Shown piece after piece: positions 39,221 through 40,899 of a stretch of DNA of 40,899 nucleotides. The notes beneath the pieces were generated by a model that was not told the origin of the DNA, made no database searches, and saw nothing but the letters and a program-made list of their open reading frames with translations. How positions within the stretch are numbered: the first letter of the stretch is position 1; each line of letters opens with the position of its first letter. This DNA is from an uncultured Oscillospiraceae bacterium (GTDB lineage: Bacteria > Bacillota_A > Clostridia > Oscillospirales > Oscillospiraceae), in assembly GCA_900754605.1 (NCBI GenBank), contig CAAEDK010000006.1, forward strand, positions 1-40,899, written 5' to 3'. A program made the position numbers and the translations under genes.

Positions 39221-39901
39221 ATGAAGTATGAGATCATTGGTGAGCCCATGCCCGTTGTGGTGTGTGATCTGGAGGCCAACGAGGCCATGATCACCGAGCG
39301 GGGCTCCATGGTGTGGATGAGCCCCAACATGAAGATGGAAACCGGAGCCGGCGGTATTGGCAAAGCCTTCGGTCGCATGTTCTCCGGTGAGTCGATGTTT
39401 CAAAATACTTATACCGCCCAGGGCGGAGCTGGGATGATCGCCTTTGCCTCCAGCTTCCCTGGGTCCATTAAGGCGGTGGAGATTGACCCGGCCCACCCCG
39501 TAGTGGTGCAGAAAAGCGGCTTTCTGGCCTCTGAACAGGGGGTGGAGCTGTCCATCTTCTTTCAAAAGAAAGCGGGAGCTGGCTTTTTCGGCGGCGAGGG
39601 ATTTATTATGCAGAAGCTCTCCGGCCGCGGCACGGCCTTTCTGGAGGTCGACGGCTATGCGGTGGAGTATGAGCTCCAGGCGGGGCAGAGCATGGTGGTG
39701 GACAGCGGCAACCTAGCCATGATGGATGCCACCTGCACCATTGACATTCAAATGGTGAAGGGCGTCAAGAATGTCCTCTTTGGCGGCGAGGGCCTGTTCA
39801 ACACCGTGGTAACCGGGCCGGGCAAGATTCTGCTCCAGACCATGCCGGTCAGCGGGGTGGCGGCGGCGCTGGCCCCATTCTTCAACACTGGAAGCAAATA
39901 A
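39221..39901 (+). CDS. AIM24/TIGR00266 family protein
   Basis: ATG 39221 follows AAGGAGGGACCC. The 226-residue protein has the beta-rich AIM24 features: YEIIGEPMPVVVCDLEANEAMITERGSMVWMS, FGRMFSGESMFQNTYTA, GFLASEQGVELSIFFQK, and GEGLFNTVVTGPGKILLQTMP. This family folds as a beta-barrel trimer and has no known enzyme activity. The stop is directly followed by the next ATG (TAAATG), so both are co-translated. Confidence 0.93.
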   Translation: MKYEIIGEPMPVVVCDLEANEAMITERGSMVWMSPNMKMETGAGGIGKAFGRMFSGESMFQNTYTAQGGAGMIAFASSFPGSIKAVEIDPAHPVVVQKSGFLASEQGVELSIFFQKKAGAGFFGGEGFIMQKLSGRGTAFLEVDGYAVEYELQAGQSMVVDSGNLAMMDATCTIDIQMVKGVKNVLFGGEGLFNTVVTGPGKILLQTMPVSGVAAALAPFFNTGSK

Positions 39902-40867
39902 ATGGATACCCTGATGAGCCTGCCCATGACCGCCTCTGTCCTGACGGAGTATGGGGACTTGGAGGAGGCTTGCCGTTCCTGCGGCTGTGACGGCCTGGAG
40001 GTGGTATGGGGCGGTGAGGAATTGCCTTGCACGGTGCCGCAGGCGCTGCACGTGGGCTACCACCTGACCTTTTATCCAGATTGGCTGGATTTCTGGCGGG
40101 GAGACCGGGCCGCACTGACCGAGAAATTTGGCTCGGAGGAAGTGTGGCGGTCCTTTTACGGCGGCCCGGAGGGACGGGAGACCCTGCTGCGCCTCTACCG
40201 GGAGGATCTGGACCGAGCTGTGACGTGGGGGGCGCGCTATGTGGTGTTCCACGTGTCCGACGTGTCGGTGGAGGAGGGCTTCACTTACCACTGGCGGCAC
40301 ACCCATGAGGAGGTCATCGATGCAGCGGCGGAGGTTATCAATCTCATGCTGGGAGACCGGGCGTGGCCCTTCGACTTCCTGGTAGAGAACCAGTGGTGGC
40401 CGGGCTTCACCTTCACCGAGCCGGAGCTGACCCGCCGTCTGCTGGACGGAATCCGGGCTGAGCGCAAGGGGATCATGCTGGATATCGGGCATCTGATGAA
40501 CTGCGACACCAGCCTGCGTACCCTGGAGGAAGGGGCGGACTATGTACACCGCATGCTGGACCGGCATGGAGGCCTTTGCCGGTACATCAGGGGGATTCAT
40601 CTTCACTGCTCCCTCAGCGGGGAATATGTCCGGGCCCATACGGGTTTTCTTCCTCCGGGGTTGCCTCTGGACTATTTAAAGCGGTACGGCTTCGGCTACC
40701 GCCATATCCTGCGCATCGATACGCATCAGCCCTGGACTTCCCCTGCCATCTGTGAGGTAGTGGAGCGCATCGGGCCGGACTATTTGGTACATGAACTCTC
40801 CGCACCTGACCGGGGGGCGCGGGAGGAGGCTATCCATATTCAAAACCGCGCCCTCGGACGTGGATAA
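39902..40867 (+). CDS. Sugar phosphate isomerase/epimerase-like TIM-barrel protein
   Basis: This 321-residue protein is of the xylose-isomerase-like/AP-endonuclease-2 type: HVGYHLTFYPDWLDFW, GARYVVFHVSDVS, PFDFLVENQWWPG, KGIMLDIGHLMN, IRGIHLHCSLSG and DYLVHELS. The His, Glu and Asp residues at the strand ends fit the metal site of such barrels. It starts immediately after the AIM24 stop. Substrate unknown; possible sugar or sugar phosphate epimerisation. Confidence 0.85.
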   Translation: MDTLMSLPMTASVLTEYGDLEEACRSCGCDGLEVVWGGEELPCTVPQALHVGYHLTFYPDWLDFWRGDRAALTEKFGSEEVWRSFYGGPEGRETLLRLYREDLDRAVTWGARYVVFHVSDVSVEEGFTYHWRHTHEEVIDAAAEVINLMLGDRAWPFDFLVENQWWPGFTFTEPELTRRLLDGIRAERKGIMLDIGHLMNCDTSLRTLEEGADYVHRMLDRHGGLCRYIRGIHLHCSLSGEYVRAHTGFLPPGLPLDYLKRYGFGYRHILRIDTHQPWTSPAICEVVERIGPDYLVHELSAPDRGAREEAIHIQNRALGRG

Positions 40868-40869
40868 AG

Positions 40870-40899
40870 CGGCGGCGCATCCATTCGGATGCGCCGCCG
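40870..40899 (+). terminator. Terminator stem at the window edge
   Basis: A 13-bp perfect stem (40870-40882 with 40887-40899) encloses the loop ATTC directly after the stop at 40867. The T run would lie outside the window. Confidence 0.7.

Overview
The window joins two different kinds of DNA. Positions 1 to about 24,631 are the right-hand part of an integrated mobile element (an ICE or IME) of the kind common in gut Clostridia. From 24,632 to the end is GC-rich host chromosome. The gene families, rho-independent terminators, TTGACA/TATAAT-type promoters, strong AGGAGG ribosome sites and high GC of the host part suggest an Oscillospiraceae-type bacterium (Flavonifractor/Lawsonibacter-like). 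This is inference from gene content, not a database match.

Element, left block (1-5841): a same-strand, tightly packed series of small soluble proteins (SF0329-like, DUF3885, DUF4261 and several unrecognised) around an RtcB RNA ligase. It resembles an immunity-gene array with an RNA-repair enzyme inside it. A WYL regulator (5870-6832) and a very strong terminator close the block. Element, regulatory block (6890-10455): an XRE repressor and ImmA/IrrE protease pair, a sigma-like/ArpU-like protein, a structured leader with an attenuator-like terminator before a sigma-70-like gene, a 700-base stretch with no convincing gene but several predicted RNA stems, and a MazF toxin. The same dyad, TTCGC-N6-GCGAA, lies before the XRE gene and before the gene at 8070. 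A GAAC-N4-GTGC box that looks like a LexA site overlaps the promoters of the XRE gene and of the Y-family polymerase.

Element, cargo block (10570-21932): an unknown protein, a metallophosphoesterase with a decayed partial copy 0.9 kb downstream, DUF4313, DUF6429, RhuM, a small unknown, a Y-family DNA polymerase with YolD partner, then a DUF4143-type ATPase and an AT-rich ApeA-like HEPN protein. The last two lie between two about 94% identical YolD copies 3,387 bases apart. Another ATPase, with an N-terminal DUF6788-like region and a C-terminal nuclease-like motif, follows. Element end (22027-24631): a small protein, a resolvase domain without its catalytic serine, an intact large serine recombinase, and a short end region with a strong outward promoter. 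The end abuts the 3' part of a tRNA-Ala(GGC) gene whose 5' part is missing, so the element appears to have integrated inside this tRNA gene.

Host part (24632-40899): a DUF4253 gene broken by an amber codon; a GNAT/YoaP-like acetyltransferase; a TetR regulator and methyltransferase sharing an inverted 32-bp operator pair; a membrane-anchored choloylglycine-hydrolase-like enzyme; an ArsR, thioredoxin-reductase-like, thioredoxin operon whose reductase lacks the NADPH motif and may be ferredoxin-linked; a PadR and alpha/beta hydrolase operon; an AlbA_2/Schlafen-like protein; a sodium:alanine symporter; a DUF1848 protein; a large membrane protein of unknown role; a Na/Pi cotransporter with PhoU domain and Pho-box-like repeats in its promoter; an HD-domain protein; and an AIM24-family protein with a TIM-barrel isomerase-like protein.
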